Positions 16,645 through 25,278 of a stretch of DNA of 64,000 nucleotides are shown piece after piece. Position numbers and translations under genes: made by a program. The stretch's first letter is position 1. Each line of letters starts with the position of its first letter. The notes below the pieces were generated by a model. The model worked only from the letters and a program-made list of their open reading frames with translations, searched no databases and had not been told where the DNA came from. This stretch comes from Kitasatospora sp. SUK 42 (GTDB taxonomy: Bacteria > Actinomycetota > Actinomycetes > Streptomycetales > Streptomycetaceae): positions 955,547-1,019,546 of the forward strand of contig NZ_LFMD02000007.1 in NCBI RefSeq assembly GCF_015776785.2. Direction: 5' to 3'.

Positions 16645-18212
16645 GCCGTCACCTCCTGGGCGGCGCGGGAGGCGATCGGCGCGCCGCGCATGACCAGCTC
16701 GTACTCGCCGAGGTCGACCTTGCGGGTGGCGCGGCGGAAGGAGGTGGTGGAACCGGGCCACAGCAGGGTGTTCTTGCCGTTCGGGTCCAGGTACCAGCTG
16801 ATGCAGCCGCCGGTGGTCCAGACGGTGCGGTCCATCCGGTGCTGCAGTTCGAGGTTCCACTGCCGCTGGGCACGCGCGGTGGGCTGCATCGCGGCGGCGC
16901 CGACCGAGTCCAGTGTGGCCAACGCGTCGATCAGGTAGTTCAGTTGGGACTCGATCATGAGAATCATCGAGCTGTTGCCGAGACCGGTGTTGGGGCCGAT
17001 CACGAAGAAGAGGTTCGGGAAGCCGCGCACCGTCGAGCCGCGCAGCGCCTCCATGCCGTCCTTCCACTCCTCGGCCAGACTCCGCCCGTCGGCTCCGAAC
17101 ACCCGGGCGCCGATGGGCATGTCGGTGGTGTGGAAGCCGGTGCCGAAGACGATGGCGTCCACCTCGTGCTCGCTGCCGTCGGCAGCCACCAGGGTGGAGC
17201 CGCGCAGTTCGCGCAGGCCGGAGGAGACGACCTCCGCGTTGGGGGCGGCGAGCGCCGGGTAGTAGGTGTTGCTGAGCAGGATGCGCTTGCAGCCGATCCG
17301 GTAGTCCGGGGTGAGCCGGGCGCGCAGCGCCGGGTCCGGGACGCCCTGGGCGATGTGGCGTTCGGCGATCCGCTGGACCGCGCGCAGCAGCCCGGGGTGG
17401 CGGACGAAGGCATCGACCTGGAGCTCGCGGAGGGCGAAGAGGGCTCCCCGGCGGATCTTGGTGGTGGCCGGTACGCGGCCGTGCAGCCACCTCTCCAGCT
17501 GGGTGATCTCGCGGTCGCGACGCGGCAGGACCCAGGCCGGGGTGCGCTGGAAGACCGTCAGCTTGCCGACCACGGGCTGGATCGCCGGAATGATCTGGGC
17601 GGCGGAGGCGCCGGTGCCGACCATCGCGACGCGCTTGCCCGCCAGGTCGTAGTCGTGGTCCCAGCGGGAGGAGTGGAAGACCTTGCCGGGGAAGGAGCTC
17701 AGGCCGGGCAGGTCGGGGATCTGCGGGTCGGCGAGCGGTCCGGCGGCGGAGACGAGGGCGTCGGCGGTCCACTGGCCGACCGCGGTGGTGATCCGCCAGC
17801 GGGTCTGCTCGCTCTCCCAACGCGCTTCCAGCACTTCGGCGTTGAAGCGCAGGTGCGGGCGGAGGCCGAAGACGGTGGCGACCTTCTCCAGGTAGGCGCG
17901 GATGTCGGGCTGGCCGGAGAAGCTGCGCGGCCAGTCCGGGTTGGGCGCGAAGGAGAAGGAGTAGAGGTGCGAGGGGACGTCGCAGGCGCAGCCGGGGTAG
18001 CTGTTGTCGCGCCAGGTGCCGCCGACGGAGTCCGCGCGCTCCAGGATGACGAAGTCGGTGATCCCGGCGCGGCGCAGCCGGACGCCGGCGCCCAGGCCGC
18101 CGAAGCCCGAGCCGATCACCGCCACCCGGACGTGCGGGACGTTCTCCTGCGCAGCGCGGGCGTCGGCCGCTTCCGACGCGCCGGACCGGGGGCGCTTGCT
18201 GCTGGATGCCAT
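16641..18212 (-). CDS. Flavin-dependent monooxygenase, Baeyer-Villiger type
   Basis: A 523-aa FAD/NADPH enzyme. It has FAD-binding GSGFGGLG near residue 35, GGTWRDNSYPGCACD, the Baeyer-Villiger fingerprint FPGKVFHSSRWD (FxGxxxHxxxW), NADPH-binding GTGASA and a C-terminal ATG-like FGTGFHTTD. It would insert oxygen next to a ketone carbonyl, giving an ester or lactone. ATG at 18212 follows AGGAGGAGG. First gene of an operon with a hydrolase and an SDR; these three activities together suggest alcohol to ketone to ester to acid plus alcohol. Divergent from a MerR regulator across a large palindrome. Confidence 0.92.
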   Translation of the reverse strand: MASSSKRPRSGASEAADARAAQENVPHVRVAVIGSGFGGLGAGVRLRRAGITDFVILERADSVGGTWRDNSYPGCACDVPSHLYSFSFAPNPDWPRSFSGQPDIRAYLEKVATVFGLRPHLRFNAEVLEARWESEQTRWRITTAVGQWTADALVSAAGPLADPQIPDLPGLSSFPGKVFHSSRWDHDYDLAGKRVAMVGTGASAAQIIPAIQPVVGKLTVFQRTPAWVLPRRDREITQLERWLHGRVPATTKIRRGALFALRELQVDAFVRHPGLLRAVQRIAERHIAQGVPDPALRARLTPDYRIGCKRILLSNTYYPALAAPNAEVVSSGLRELRGSTLVAADGSEHEVDAIVFGTGFHTTDMPIGARVFGADGRSLAEEWKDGMEALRGSTVRGFPNLFFVIGPNTGLGNSSMILMIESQLNYLIDALATLDSVGAAAMQPTARAQRQWNLELQHRMDRTVWTTGGCISWYLDPNGKNTLLWPGSTTSFRRATRKVDLGEYELVMRGAPIASRAAQEVTA

Positions 18213-18322
18213 GCGGCCTCCTCCTGAGGGTGGGGCGGTGGTCGTCGCGCTCGTCCGGGGCCACGGCCCCGGAACCTCCCGGGGTCCTGCCCCGGGACCC
18301 CCGGGGACCCCGCCCCGGGACC

Positions 18323-18360
18323 CTGCCAATCGCGCCAGTAATCACTGGCATGATTGGCAG
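18323..18360. promoter_or_regulatory. 38-bp palindromic operator between the monooxygenase operon and the MerR gene
   Basis: CTGCCAATC at one end and GATTGGCAG at the other frame an inner dyad GCCAGT/ACTGGC. Overall 16 of 19 base pairs are symmetric. The locally lower GC and position between two divergent starts (18212 and 18449) make it the likely binding site of the adjacent MerR regulator. GC-rich CCCCGGGACCC repeats sit on its monooxygenase side (18270-18320). Confidence 0.65.
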
Positions 18361-18448
18361 GGTAGCCCGTGCCGACACCGGATGGAAGGAGCGCGACAGC
18401 CCGGATTCCGGCGAAATCCCGGAGGAGCCCGAGCGACCGGACACACCT

Positions 18449-19237
18449 ATGCTGATCGCCGTGGACAAGGTCAGAGCTGCTGCGGACGACAGAAAACGCG
18501 AGTACCGGGTGGAGGAACTGGCCGAGGCGGCCGGGATCACCACCCGCACCCTGCGCTTCTACCGCGAGCGCAAACTGCTCCCGCCGCCCCGCAAGGAGGG
18601 CCGCATCGCCTGGTACGGCGAGGAGCACCTGGCCCGGCTGCGGATGATCGGCGAACTCCTCGAACGCGGCCACACCCTGGGCGGGATCGCCGAACTGATC
18701 GGCGCCGGCGAGAGCGGTCGGGACGTCGCCGAGCTGATCGGGCTGGAGGCGGCGATCGTCGCCCCGTGGTCGGACGAGACCCCGGTACGGATGGACTGGG
18801 ACGAGCTGAAGGCCGCCTTCGGGGACCAGCTCACCGAGGAGAACACCGCCGAGTCGATCGCCCAGGGCTACATCACGGTCGAGGAGGACGGGATCACCCA
18901 TGTCAGCCGCCGGCTGATGGACGCCACCACCGAACTGGTCGCCGAGGGCGTGCCGCTCGCCGCGGTGCTGGACGCCAGCCGGCGCACCCGGGAGCACGTC
19001 GACGCGATCGCCGAGATCTTCATCGAGGTGGTCGGCGAGCACCTGCTCAGCGCGCTCTCCGGCGAGACCCCGCTGGCCCCCGGCGAGGCGGCCCGGCTGA
19101 CCGAGCGCATCCTGCGGGTCCGGCCCATCGCCCGCACCGTCGCCGACGCCCAGTTCACCCTGGCGATGGACCGCCGGGTTCGCGCCGAGTACGCCGAACT
19201 GCTGCGCCAGCGACGGGAGTACGGCCCGGAGGCGTAG
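18449..19237 (+). CDS. MerR family transcriptional regulator
   Basis: A 262-aa regulator. Residues about 14-85 form the MerR winged helix (YRVEELAEAAGITTRTLRFYRERKLLPPP, then RIAWYGEEHLARLRMIGELLERGHTLGGIAEL). The rest is an unusual long C-terminal effector domain without metal-binding Cys, so it senses a small molecule rather than a metal. ATG 18449 is preferred; GTG 18461 in the same frame is possible, and neither has a strong ribosome site. It is divergent from the monooxygenase operon and probably controls it through the palindrome at 18323. Confidence 0.9.
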   Translation: MLIAVDKVRAAADDRKREYRVEELAEAAGITTRTLRFYRERKLLPPPRKEGRIAWYGEEHLARLRMIGELLERGHTLGGIAELIGAGESGRDVAELIGLEAAIVAPWSDETPVRMDWDELKAAFGDQLTEENTAESIAQGYITVEEDGITHVSRRLMDATTELVAEGVPLAAVLDASRRTREHVDAIAEIFIEVVGEHLLSALSGETPLAPGEAARLTERILRVRPIARTVADAQFTLAMDRRVRAEYAELLRQRREYGPEA

Positions 19238-19296
19238 CGGGGCTCCTGCGCGGGCAGGGATTCCCGCGCCCCGACCGCCCGTTGGAGGAGCCGCTG

Positions 19297-20274
19297 ATGC
19301 CCCGACCCCTCAGCCGCCGCGCCGCACTCGGCCTCGCCGCCGGGCTCGCCCCGGGCCTCGCACTCGCCGCCTGCGGGGCCGACTCCCCCGCGCCGAACGG
19401 CGGTTCGTCGGCCTCCGGCGGCACCCGGACCGTCCGGCACGCGCGCGGGGAGAGCACCGTACCGGCCCGGGCCGGCCGGGTGGTGGCGCTGGACACCGAC
19501 GCGCTGGACTCGGTGGTCACCCTCGGCCTCAGCCCGGTCGGCGCCACCACGGTCAGCCAGGGAGCCCCCTTCCCCGGGTACCTCCCGGCCGCGCGACTGG
19601 CCGGGACGAAGGCGGTCGGCGTGATCGGCCAGCCCAACCTGGAGGCGATCGCCGCGCTGCGGCCGGACCTCATCCTCGGCAACCAGGTCCGGGACGACAA
19701 GCGGTACGCGGAGCTGTCCAGGATCGCGCCGACCGTGCTGTCCGGGACGACCGGGCCGACCTGGAAGGAGAACGTCCGGCTGCACGCCGAGGCGATGGGC
19801 CGCCAGGCCGAGGCCGGGGCGGCGGACGAGGCGTACCGGACGAAGCTGAGGGACCTGGTCACGGCGCTCGGCGGACCGGCCAGGGCGGCGGCCACCCGGG
19901 TCGAGATGGCCCGCTTCCTGGCCGGCGCACCCACCCGGCTCTACCTCAACGACACCTTCGTCGGCTCGCTCTTCAAGGACGTGGGGCTGGGCCGCCCGGC
20001 CAACCAGGACAAACCGGGGTTCTCGCTGGAGATCAGCCCCGAGCAGGTGGACCAGGCGGCGGCCGACGTCATCTTCTACTCGGTGTACGGGGACGTGGCG
20101 AAGTCCGACCAGGGCAGGATCACCGAGGGTGCGCTGTGGAGGAACCTGGACGCCGTCCGCAGCGGGCGGGTGTTCCAGGTGGACGACAACCTGTGGATGC
20201 TCGGCATCGGCTACACGGGGGCCGGGCTGATCCTGGACCAGATCCGGAAGGACCTGGCGGCGGGGGGCGGGTGA
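19297..20274 (+). CDS. Iron-siderophore ABC transporter substrate-binding lipoprotein
   Basis: A 325-aa lipoprotein. It has an Arg-rich n-region, a hydrophobic helix and the lipobox LAACG, then a two-lobed class III periplasmic-binding fold (RVVALDTDALDSVVTLGLSPVGATT, LEAIAALRPDLILGN, ...ALWRNLDAVRSGRVFQVDD...). This matches FepB/FecB-type ferric-siderophore receptors. ATG follows TTGGAGGAG. No permease or ATPase gene is adjacent, so it must use a transporter encoded elsewhere. It converges with the M4 protease, separated by a strong hairpin. Confidence 0.9.
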   Translation: MPRPLSRRAALGLAAGLAPGLALAACGADSPAPNGGSSASGGTRTVRHARGESTVPARAGRVVALDTDALDSVVTLGLSPVGATTVSQGAPFPGYLPAARLAGTKAVGVIGQPNLEAIAALRPDLILGNQVRDDKRYAELSRIAPTVLSGTTGPTWKENVRLHAEAMGRQAEAGAADEAYRTKLRDLVTALGGPARAAATRVEMARFLAGAPTRLYLNDTFVGSLFKDVGLGRPANQDKPGFSLEISPEQVDQAAADVIFYSVYGDVAKSDQGRITEGALWRNLDAVRSGRVFQVDDNLWMLGIGYTGAGLILDQIRKDLAAGGG

Positions 20275-20286
20275 CGCGGAACGCGC

Positions 20287-20332
20287 GACGGCGGGGGCGA
20301 CGAGTGGTCCGCACACCGTCGCCCCCGCCGTC
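20287..20332. terminator. Strong 16-bp stem terminator
   Basis: Arms of 16 bp (20287-20302 and 20317-20332, GACGGCGGGGGCGACG and its complement) pair perfectly around a 14-nt loop, 12 bp after the lipoprotein stop and between converging genes. A likely bidirectional terminator. Downstream a (TC)GGGCCCGA-type motif is repeated several times up to the protease stop. Confidence 0.75.
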
Positions 20333-20431
20333 AGGCCCGACCGGTCGGCACCCACAGTCCGGCCGGGCCCCGCTCGGACGCGTCCCGGGCCGGGCCCGCC
20401 CAACTCGGGCCCGACCCGGTTCAGGCCCGAG

Positions 20432-22075
20432 TCAGTTGACGTTGACCGCGGTCCAGGTGGCCGCGACCGCGTTGTACTCCGCGCTGTTCGCGCCGTACAG
20501 GTCCGACGCCGCGCTCAGGGTGGCTGCCCGGGCACCCGCGTAGTCGGTGGTGGAGGTGAAGTACGTGGTCAGCGCGCGGTACCAGATCTGCGCGGCCTTG
20601 TCGCGTCCGATGCCCGCGAGCGTCGAGTTGTCGTACGTCGGGCTGTTGTAGTTGAACCCGTTGATGCTCTTCGCGCCGCTGCCCTCGGAGAGCAGGTAGA
20701 AGAAGTGGTTGGCCACACCGGACGAGTAGTGCACGTCCAGGTTGCCGACGTTGGCGTCCCAGTAGTCGGCGGAGGCGCCGTCCTTGCTCGGCTGGTCCAG
20801 GTAGCGCAGCGGGCTGCCGTCGCCGCGCAGGTTGATCAGCTCGCCGATCCAGTAGTTCGGCGGGTTCGAGGGCAGGTTGGCGTACCACTCGACCATGGTG
20901 CCCATGATGTCGGAGGTGGCCTCGTTGAGGCCGCCGGACTCGCCCGCGTAGTTCAGGTTGGCGGTCGCGGCGGTGACGCCGTGGCTCATCTCGTGGCCGG
21001 CCACGTCGATCTCGGTGAGCGGCGCGGTGTTGTTGTTGCCGTCGCCGTACGACATGCAGAAGCAGCTGTCGTCCCAGAACGCGTTGACGTAGTTGGAGCC
21101 GTAGTGCACCCGGCTGAGGGCGCCGACGCCGTCGTTGCGGATGCCGTTGCGGCCGAAGGTGTTCTTGTAGAAGTCCCAGGTGGTGGCGGCGCCGAACTGG
21201 GCGTCCACGGCGGCGGATTCGCGGTTGTTGACGGTGCCGTCGCCGAAGGTGTTGCTGGTGTTGGCGAACAGCGAGCCGTTGCCCGAGGTGCCGTTGTTCA
21301 GATCGCTGGTGGACTGGCCGCCGCGGCTGCTGTCCTTCAGTTCGAACTGCGAGCCGTTCTGGTTGGTGGTGAGCGGGACCTGGCCGACGAAGACGCCGGT
21401 GCCGGTGCCGGCGGCGGTCTCGATCGTCTCGTGGGTGGAGAGGACCTTGCCGTCGGAGGCGTCGGTGATCAGGATCTGGCTGCTCGGGGTGCCGTCGGCG
21501 CGCACGCCCTGGACCGTGGTCCGGTACGCCAGGCGCGGGTTGCCGTCGGTGGCCCAGACGACCAGTTCGGGCGTGCCGGCCTGGTGGACGTCGGCCAGCG
21601 GGGACTCGTCCGAGTCGACGGTCACCCCGACGGTGGCCTTGACGGCGCCGGTCGCACCGGCGGCGGCCTGGTCGGCCGGGATCCGCGGGGTGAGGCTCGG
21701 CAGCGCGATCCGGGCGGAGACCGCCTTGTTGACCGACTTCACCGCACCGTCGGCCTTCTGGTGGACGACCAGGTCGCCGCCGATGACGGGCAGGCCTGCG
21801 TAGGTGCGCTCGTAGCGCAGGTGCCGGGTGCCGTCCCGGTCGACGACGGCGTCCTTGGCCACCAGCTTCTCCTGGCTGCCGAGCGCCAGCGCCTTCGCCA
21901 CCGGGCCGGCCTGGCCGTTCGCCACCGCGAGCACGGCCGCGTGCTGCTGGGCGGCCTGCGCCTGCAGCGAGGGGGCGGCGGGGGACGCCTGGGCGACGGA
22001 GGTGCTCACCTGGACGACACCGGTCAACAGGGCGGTGGCCGACAGTACGGCGACAGCCGCGAGCTTTCGCTTCAC
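20432..22075 (-). CDS. Secreted M4 (thermolysin-like) neutral metalloprotease
   Basis: A 547-aa preproenzyme. It has a signal peptide (KRKLAAVAVLSATALL...AQA), an FTP/PepSY propeptide region (residues about 40-210, RYERTYAGLPVIGGDLVVH) and a mature M4 domain. Zinc site HEMSH is at residues 361-365, the third ligand Glu385 is in GGLNEATSD, and the catalytic His is near 449 in DVHYSSGVANHFF. It should be an extracellular broad-specificity protease, self-activated by propeptide cleavage. GTG at 22075 follows GGAAGGAC and starts at the signal peptide. The promoter must lie in the 500-bp lower-GC gap upstream. Confidence 0.95.
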   Translation of the reverse strand: MKRKLAAVAVLSATALLTGVVQVSTSVAQASPAAPSLQAQAAQQHAAVLAVANGQAGPVAKALALGSQEKLVAKDAVVDRDGTRHLRYERTYAGLPVIGGDLVVHQKADGAVKSVNKAVSARIALPSLTPRIPADQAAAGATGAVKATVGVTVDSDESPLADVHQAGTPELVVWATDGNPRLAYRTTVQGVRADGTPSSQILITDASDGKVLSTHETIETAAGTGTGVFVGQVPLTTNQNGSQFELKDSSRGGQSTSDLNNGTSGNGSLFANTSNTFGDGTVNNRESAAVDAQFGAATTWDFYKNTFGRNGIRNDGVGALSRVHYGSNYVNAFWDDSCFCMSYGDGNNNTAPLTEIDVAGHEMSHGVTAATANLNYAGESGGLNEATSDIMGTMVEWYANLPSNPPNYWIGELINLRGDGSPLRYLDQPSKDGASADYWDANVGNLDVHYSSGVANHFFYLLSEGSGAKSINGFNYNSPTYDNSTLAGIGRDKAAQIWYRALTTYFTSTTDYAGARAATLSAASDLYGANSAEYNAVAATWTAVNVN

Positions 22076-22587
22076 GTACGAGTCCTTCCGGGAAACCGCG
22101 TGTGGGCGCGGTCGCGCCGCGTCCCGGGGGCCGGGTCGGCACCTGTGGGGCGGAACGGGCGCTGACGTGCTGGAACCCCGTGCGGTCGAGCGGATCGCCA
22201 CCAAGGGGTGGGGGTGGGGGCTACCGCTGGGGGATGACCAGAAGCATGACAATCCAGCAGGTGAAATGACAGGTCTGCCTCAGTTGTTGGCCAGGTCCCG
22301 CCAGTAGGTAAAGTGATCCAACTGCCGGGCGAATCGGGACGATTCACCCAGTCACGCGATGGGTTACCGCCCGAACCACTACCGGGGGCCTGCGCCGACG
22401 GCCGATCGGTCGTCGGGCCCGGGTTCGGCGACCGACGCCGATCGGCGGTCGATCGACTTTTACATCCCTGTAGAACTTTCCATACGCACCCTTGACACGC
22501 CGATGGCGAGGTCCCGCCACCGGGCCCTCTTGTCCGCCGAGCGACGGTCTGTTAGAGGGCCCGCCATGCAGAAGGGGGTTGCGATGT
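22076..22587. other. 512-bp gap upstream of the protease gene
   Basis: No gene is supported. The half next to the protease (22230-22340) has locally lower GC with TTGTCA-type hexamers on the minus strand and should hold its promoter. The other half (22440-22500, around GACTTTTACATCCC and CCTTGACAC) is also AT-richer. It has a TTGACA at 22492-22497 without a good -10 at 16-18 bp. A 25-codon frame at 22566 is not convincing. Confidence 0.6.
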
Positions 22588-23508
22588 TCAGGAGTTCCGG
22601 GCGTATCGAGCGTGGTCGGACACCTCCAGGACGGCCGCGATGACCGCCTGCGGCCGGTCCTCGTGGACGGCGTGGCCGGCGCCGGGCACCACGATGTGCT
22701 CCCCCAGGGTGGCACCGGTCGCGATCCACGCCTGCATCGCCGTCCAGCGCTCGCGCATGGTGCGGGGCAGCCCCACCGTCGCGCTCAGCACCCTCACCGG
22801 GACGTCCGGCAGCCGACCGGCGGCGCGCCGCCGACGCAGTTCCGGGACGACGAGGTCCGTCAACCGGTTCTCGGCGAGGATGGTCCGCCGCTGGTGGGGG
22901 TGGGCGATGACGGCCGCCTCGGCCCGGTCGAGGGCCTCGCCCTGATCCCGTGCGGCGGGTGCCAGTGCCGTGCGAAACAGCCAGATCCGGTTCAGCACCG
23001 CCTCCGCGGCACTGATCGCGCGCGGCCTGAACTCCTCGTGCGTCGGGTCCACCAGGACGAGGCCGGCCACCAGCTCCGGCCGTTTCCAGGCGAGGAGTTG
23101 GGCCAGCAGGCCGCCCCAGCTGTGCCCGACCAGGACGGCCGGACCAGCACCCAGGTGCCGCACCAGGGCGGCCAGGTCCGCGAGCTGTCCGTCCAGCGTC
23201 GGGCCGGGGGCACGGTCCGGCTCGCTGGCACCGAGACCGGCCCGGTCGTACGCCACCACCCGGCCGTGCCGAGCGAGTTCGGGCAGCACCGGGGCCCAGG
23301 TGAGACCGGAGCTGCCACTACCCGCGATCAGGACCACCGGCGCCACACCGCCGTGCCCGGCCTCCAGCCAGCGCAACGCCCGTCCGCCCCGGTCGAGTTC
23401 ACCGGGCCGCACCCCGCCAGGGGTCCGGTCGGCCAGCGCCTGCGCGATGGCCTCCTGGACGCCCGGCAGGTCCGGCCGGCCGACCTGGTGGTTCCACTTG
23501 CCCTGCAC
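22588..23508 (-). CDS. Alpha/beta hydrolase
   Basis: A 306-aa alpha/beta hydrolase with VVLIAGSGSSGLTW (oxyanion region), VAYDRAGLGASE, nucleophile elbow GHSWGG, LVLVDPTHEEF and the catalytic His in GAGHAVHED. It looks like the haloalkane-dehalogenase/epoxide-hydrolase-like esterase branch; the substrate is unknown. GTG at 23508 has a GAGGGGGG run about 6 nt upstream. It probably shares a transcript with the dienelactone-hydrolase gene 35 bp upstream. Confidence 0.9.
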   Translation of the reverse strand: MQGKWNHQVGRPDLPGVQEAIAQALADRTPGGVRPGELDRGGRALRWLEAGHGGVAPVVLIAGSGSSGLTWAPVLPELARHGRVVAYDRAGLGASEPDRAPGPTLDGQLADLAALVRHLGAGPAVLVGHSWGGLLAQLLAWKRPELVAGLVLVDPTHEEFRPRAISAAEAVLNRIWLFRTALAPAARDQGEALDRAEAAVIAHPHQRRTILAENRLTDLVVPELRRRRAAGRLPDVPVRVLSATVGLPRTMRERWTAMQAWIATGATLGEHIVVPGAGHAVHEDRPQAVIAAVLEVSDHARYARNS

Positions 23509-23542
23509 GTTCGGCCCCCCTCTGTCCGTCCGCGGCGGTCGG

Positions 23543-24301
23543 CTAGGCCGACAGCGTCCGCTTCAGCAGGTCGAGCAGCGCGGCCCAGTGGCGGTCGTCG
23601 CCGGCCGCGTCGTAGCGGGTGGTGTCGCGCTGGGTGTAGCCGTGCGTGGCGCCCTCGTAGACCTCGGCCCGGAAGCGGACCCCGGCGGCGGTGAGGGCCT
23701 CGGCGAGCCGGTCGGCCTGCTCCGGCGACATCGAGGGGTCCTGGTCGGCGTGGCCGAAGTACAGCTCGGCGGTGATCTGGGGGGCGCCCAGGTGCGGGCT
23801 GTCCGGGGCGTCGGTGGCGAGGCTGCCGCCGTGGAAGCCCGCCGCGGCGGCGATCCGGTCCGGGTGGTCGGCGGCGGTGCGCAGCGCGAGGACGGCGCCG
23901 CGGCAGTAGCCGGTGACGCCGACCGGGCCGTCCTGGACCAGCGGGGACTCGGCGAACCAGGCCAGGAAGGCCTCCGCGTCGCGGGCGGTCGTCTCCGGGG
24001 TGAGGGTGGCGAGCAGCGGGCCGAGCTTGGCGAAGAGCTCCTCGCCGTGCTCGATGTCGATCAGCTCCGGCAGCTCGACCAGCGGCGCACGGCCGTTGCG
24101 GTAGTAGACGTTGGGGACGAGGACGGTGTACCCGGCCGCGGCGAGCCGGTCGGCCATGTCCCGCAGGTGCGGCCGGAGGCCGAAGGCGTCCTGGTAGAGC
24201 AGGACGCCCGGGTGGGCCCGGCCGTCGTCGGGGTGGGCGAGGTAGGCGTCGGCGGTGCCGTCGGCCGTCGGGATGTCCACGTGGGTTCCGCGCACGATCA
24301 T
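23543..24301 (-). CDS. Dienelactone hydrolase family protein
   Basis: A 252-aa hydrolase. Catalytic residues are Cys in GYCRG (in place of Ser, typical of dienelactone hydrolases), Asp in GHADQDPSM and His in ATHGYTQRD. N-terminal HVDIPTADGTADAYLAHPD and VLLYQDAFGLRP are family hallmarks. It probably cleaves a lactone or ester of an aromatic or polyketide-like compound. ATG at 24301 follows AAGGAGAG. Divergent from the DUF6191 gene with only about 110 bp between starts. Confidence 0.94.
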   Translation of the reverse strand: MIVRGTHVDIPTADGTADAYLAHPDDGRAHPGVLLYQDAFGLRPHLRDMADRLAAAGYTVLVPNVYYRNGRAPLVELPELIDIEHGEELFAKLGPLLATLTPETTARDAEAFLAWFAESPLVQDGPVGVTGYCRGAVLALRTAADHPDRIAAAAGFHGGSLATDAPDSPHLGAPQITAELYFGHADQDPSMSPEQADRLAEALTAAGVRFRAEVYEGATHGYTQRDTTRYDAAGDDRHWAALLDLLKRTLSA

Positions 24302-24413
24302 GGTGAGGGCTCTCCTTAGGGTCCGCGGGCAGCCTAGCCGGTGGGCCAAAATCCGCCCGACACCGGCCGCCGCCACGGGAACGCCCGTGCGGCGGCGCGG
24401 CGTTGAACGGGGC

Positions 24414-24851
24414 ATGGGGCTGATCGTGGGCGTGGCGTGCGCGGTGGCGGCGGGGGTCGGACTGGTGCTGCTGGCGGCCTGGCAGGTCTGGGGCGAGTCC
24501 TCGCCGCGCCGTCGGGAACGCGGCCCCGGGGTCGGGGTGGGGGCGGGCGGCGGGCTGGACGAGCTGCACGCGCTCTTCAGCCCGGGCAAGCGGGTGCAGA
24601 TCGAGCAGCGGCGGGAGCAACTGTCCCGACGGGACGACACGCAGGTCGGAGCACCGCCGCACTTCGGCGTGGACCTGGACCGGGGTGTGGCGGTGCTGCG
24701 CACTGGCGGAGACCACGGTGACGGTGGGGGCGGTGGTGACGGCGCCGACCGGAGCGAGGGCGGAGGTGGCGAGGGCGGAGGCGGCGAGGGCGGAGGCGGC
24801 GGGCGGCCCGGTCAGACGTCCCAGCCGCGCGAGCAGAGCACCAGCAGGTAG
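24414..24851 (+). CDS. DUF6191-type membrane-anchored protein with expanded Gly-rich tail
   Basis: A 145-aa protein: one N-terminal membrane helix (LIVGVACAVAAGVGLVLLAA), then the conserved block LDELHALFSPGKRVQIEQR...RRDDTQVGAPPHFGVDLDRG of DUF6191. Homologues I know end soon after this block. Here the frame continues through three copies of a 15-bp unit (GAGGGCGGAGGCGGC, about 24755-24800) into a (EGGGG)n tail, and stops only inside the antisense 3' end of the VOC gene (40-bp overlap). ATG 24414 begins at the helix. Function unknown. Confidence 0.8.
   Translation: MGLIVGVACAVAAGVGLVLLAAWQVWGESSPRRRERGPGVGVGAGGGLDELHALFSPGKRVQIEQRREQLSRRDDTQVGAPPHFGVDLDRGVAVLRTGGDHGDGGGGGDGADRSEGGGGEGGGGEGGGGGRPGQTSQPREQSTSR
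24750..24801. repeat. 15-bp tandem repeat in the DUF6191 coding end
   Basis: GAGGGCGGAGGCGGC and close variants repeat three times. They encode EGGGG pentads. The unit length is a multiple of three, so the frame stays open, and it joins this gene to the VOC gene on the other strand with no intergenic space. Confidence 0.7.
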
Positions 24852-25213
24852 CCGTCCGGGTCGGCCACCGTCACACCGTGCTCGCCCCAGTAGGGGTTGT
24901 GGGCCTTGACCCGGGTGCCGCCGTGGGCCTCCAGCCGGGCGACCAGGGCCTCGTCGACCGGTGCGGCGAGGTAGACGACGAACAGGTCGTCCACCGTCGG
25001 GGTCGGCTCCACCGGGTGCTCCGGGTCGTGGGTCAGCTCGAAGTGCCAGCTGCCGCCGGACGGGCCGACCATCAGCAGGTCGTGCTTGCCGGGCACCCGC
25101 TCGGTGCTGCGCCACTGCACGTCGAGGCCGAGGCCGCCGACGTAGAAGCGCTCGGCCGCCGCGATGTCGCGGGAGGGACGGGCGATCCGGACCCGCATCG
25201 TCGAATCGATCAT
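24812..25213 (-). CDS. VOC (glyoxalase/bleomycin-resistance-like) family protein
   Basis: A 133-aa protein with one vicinal-oxygen-chelate domain: MRVRIARPSRDIAAAERFYVGGLGLDV at the N-terminus, WHFELTHDPEHP in the middle and NPYWGEHGVTVADPDGYLLVLC at the end, with His/Glu positions that can bind a metal. Function could be a dioxygenase, isomerase or binding protein. ATG at 25213 is preferred; Met6 is an alternative. Its 3' end overlaps the DUF6191 tail on the other strand. Confidence 0.9.
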   Translation of the reverse strand: MIDSTMRVRIARPSRDIAAAERFYVGGLGLDVQWRSTERVPGKHDLLMVGPSGGSWHFELTHDPEHPVEPTPTVDDLFVVYLAAPVDEALVARLEAHGGTRVKAHNPYWGEHGVTVADPDGYLLVLCSRGWDV

Positions 25214-25278
25214 GCCGGGGAGCCTAACCCGTACCGCCGACGGCCGTCCGCCCGATTCGCGCGTCCCCGGACCGACCG

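Noticed and set aside
20705..22165. 486-aa plus-strand open frame opposite the M4 protease
   Set aside because: Antisense shadow. The protease on the minus strand has signal peptide, HEMSH and NEATSD motifs and normal length.
22492..22520. TTGACA hexamer as a promoter
   Set aside because: No acceptable -10 hexamer at 16-18 bp, and no plus-strand gene follows.
22566..22643. 25-codon frame (MQKGVAMFRSSG...) near the end of an alpha/beta hydrolase gene
   Set aside because: It overlaps the hydrolase coding end on the other strand and is Arg/Pro/Gly-rich, like shadow frames; no independent support.
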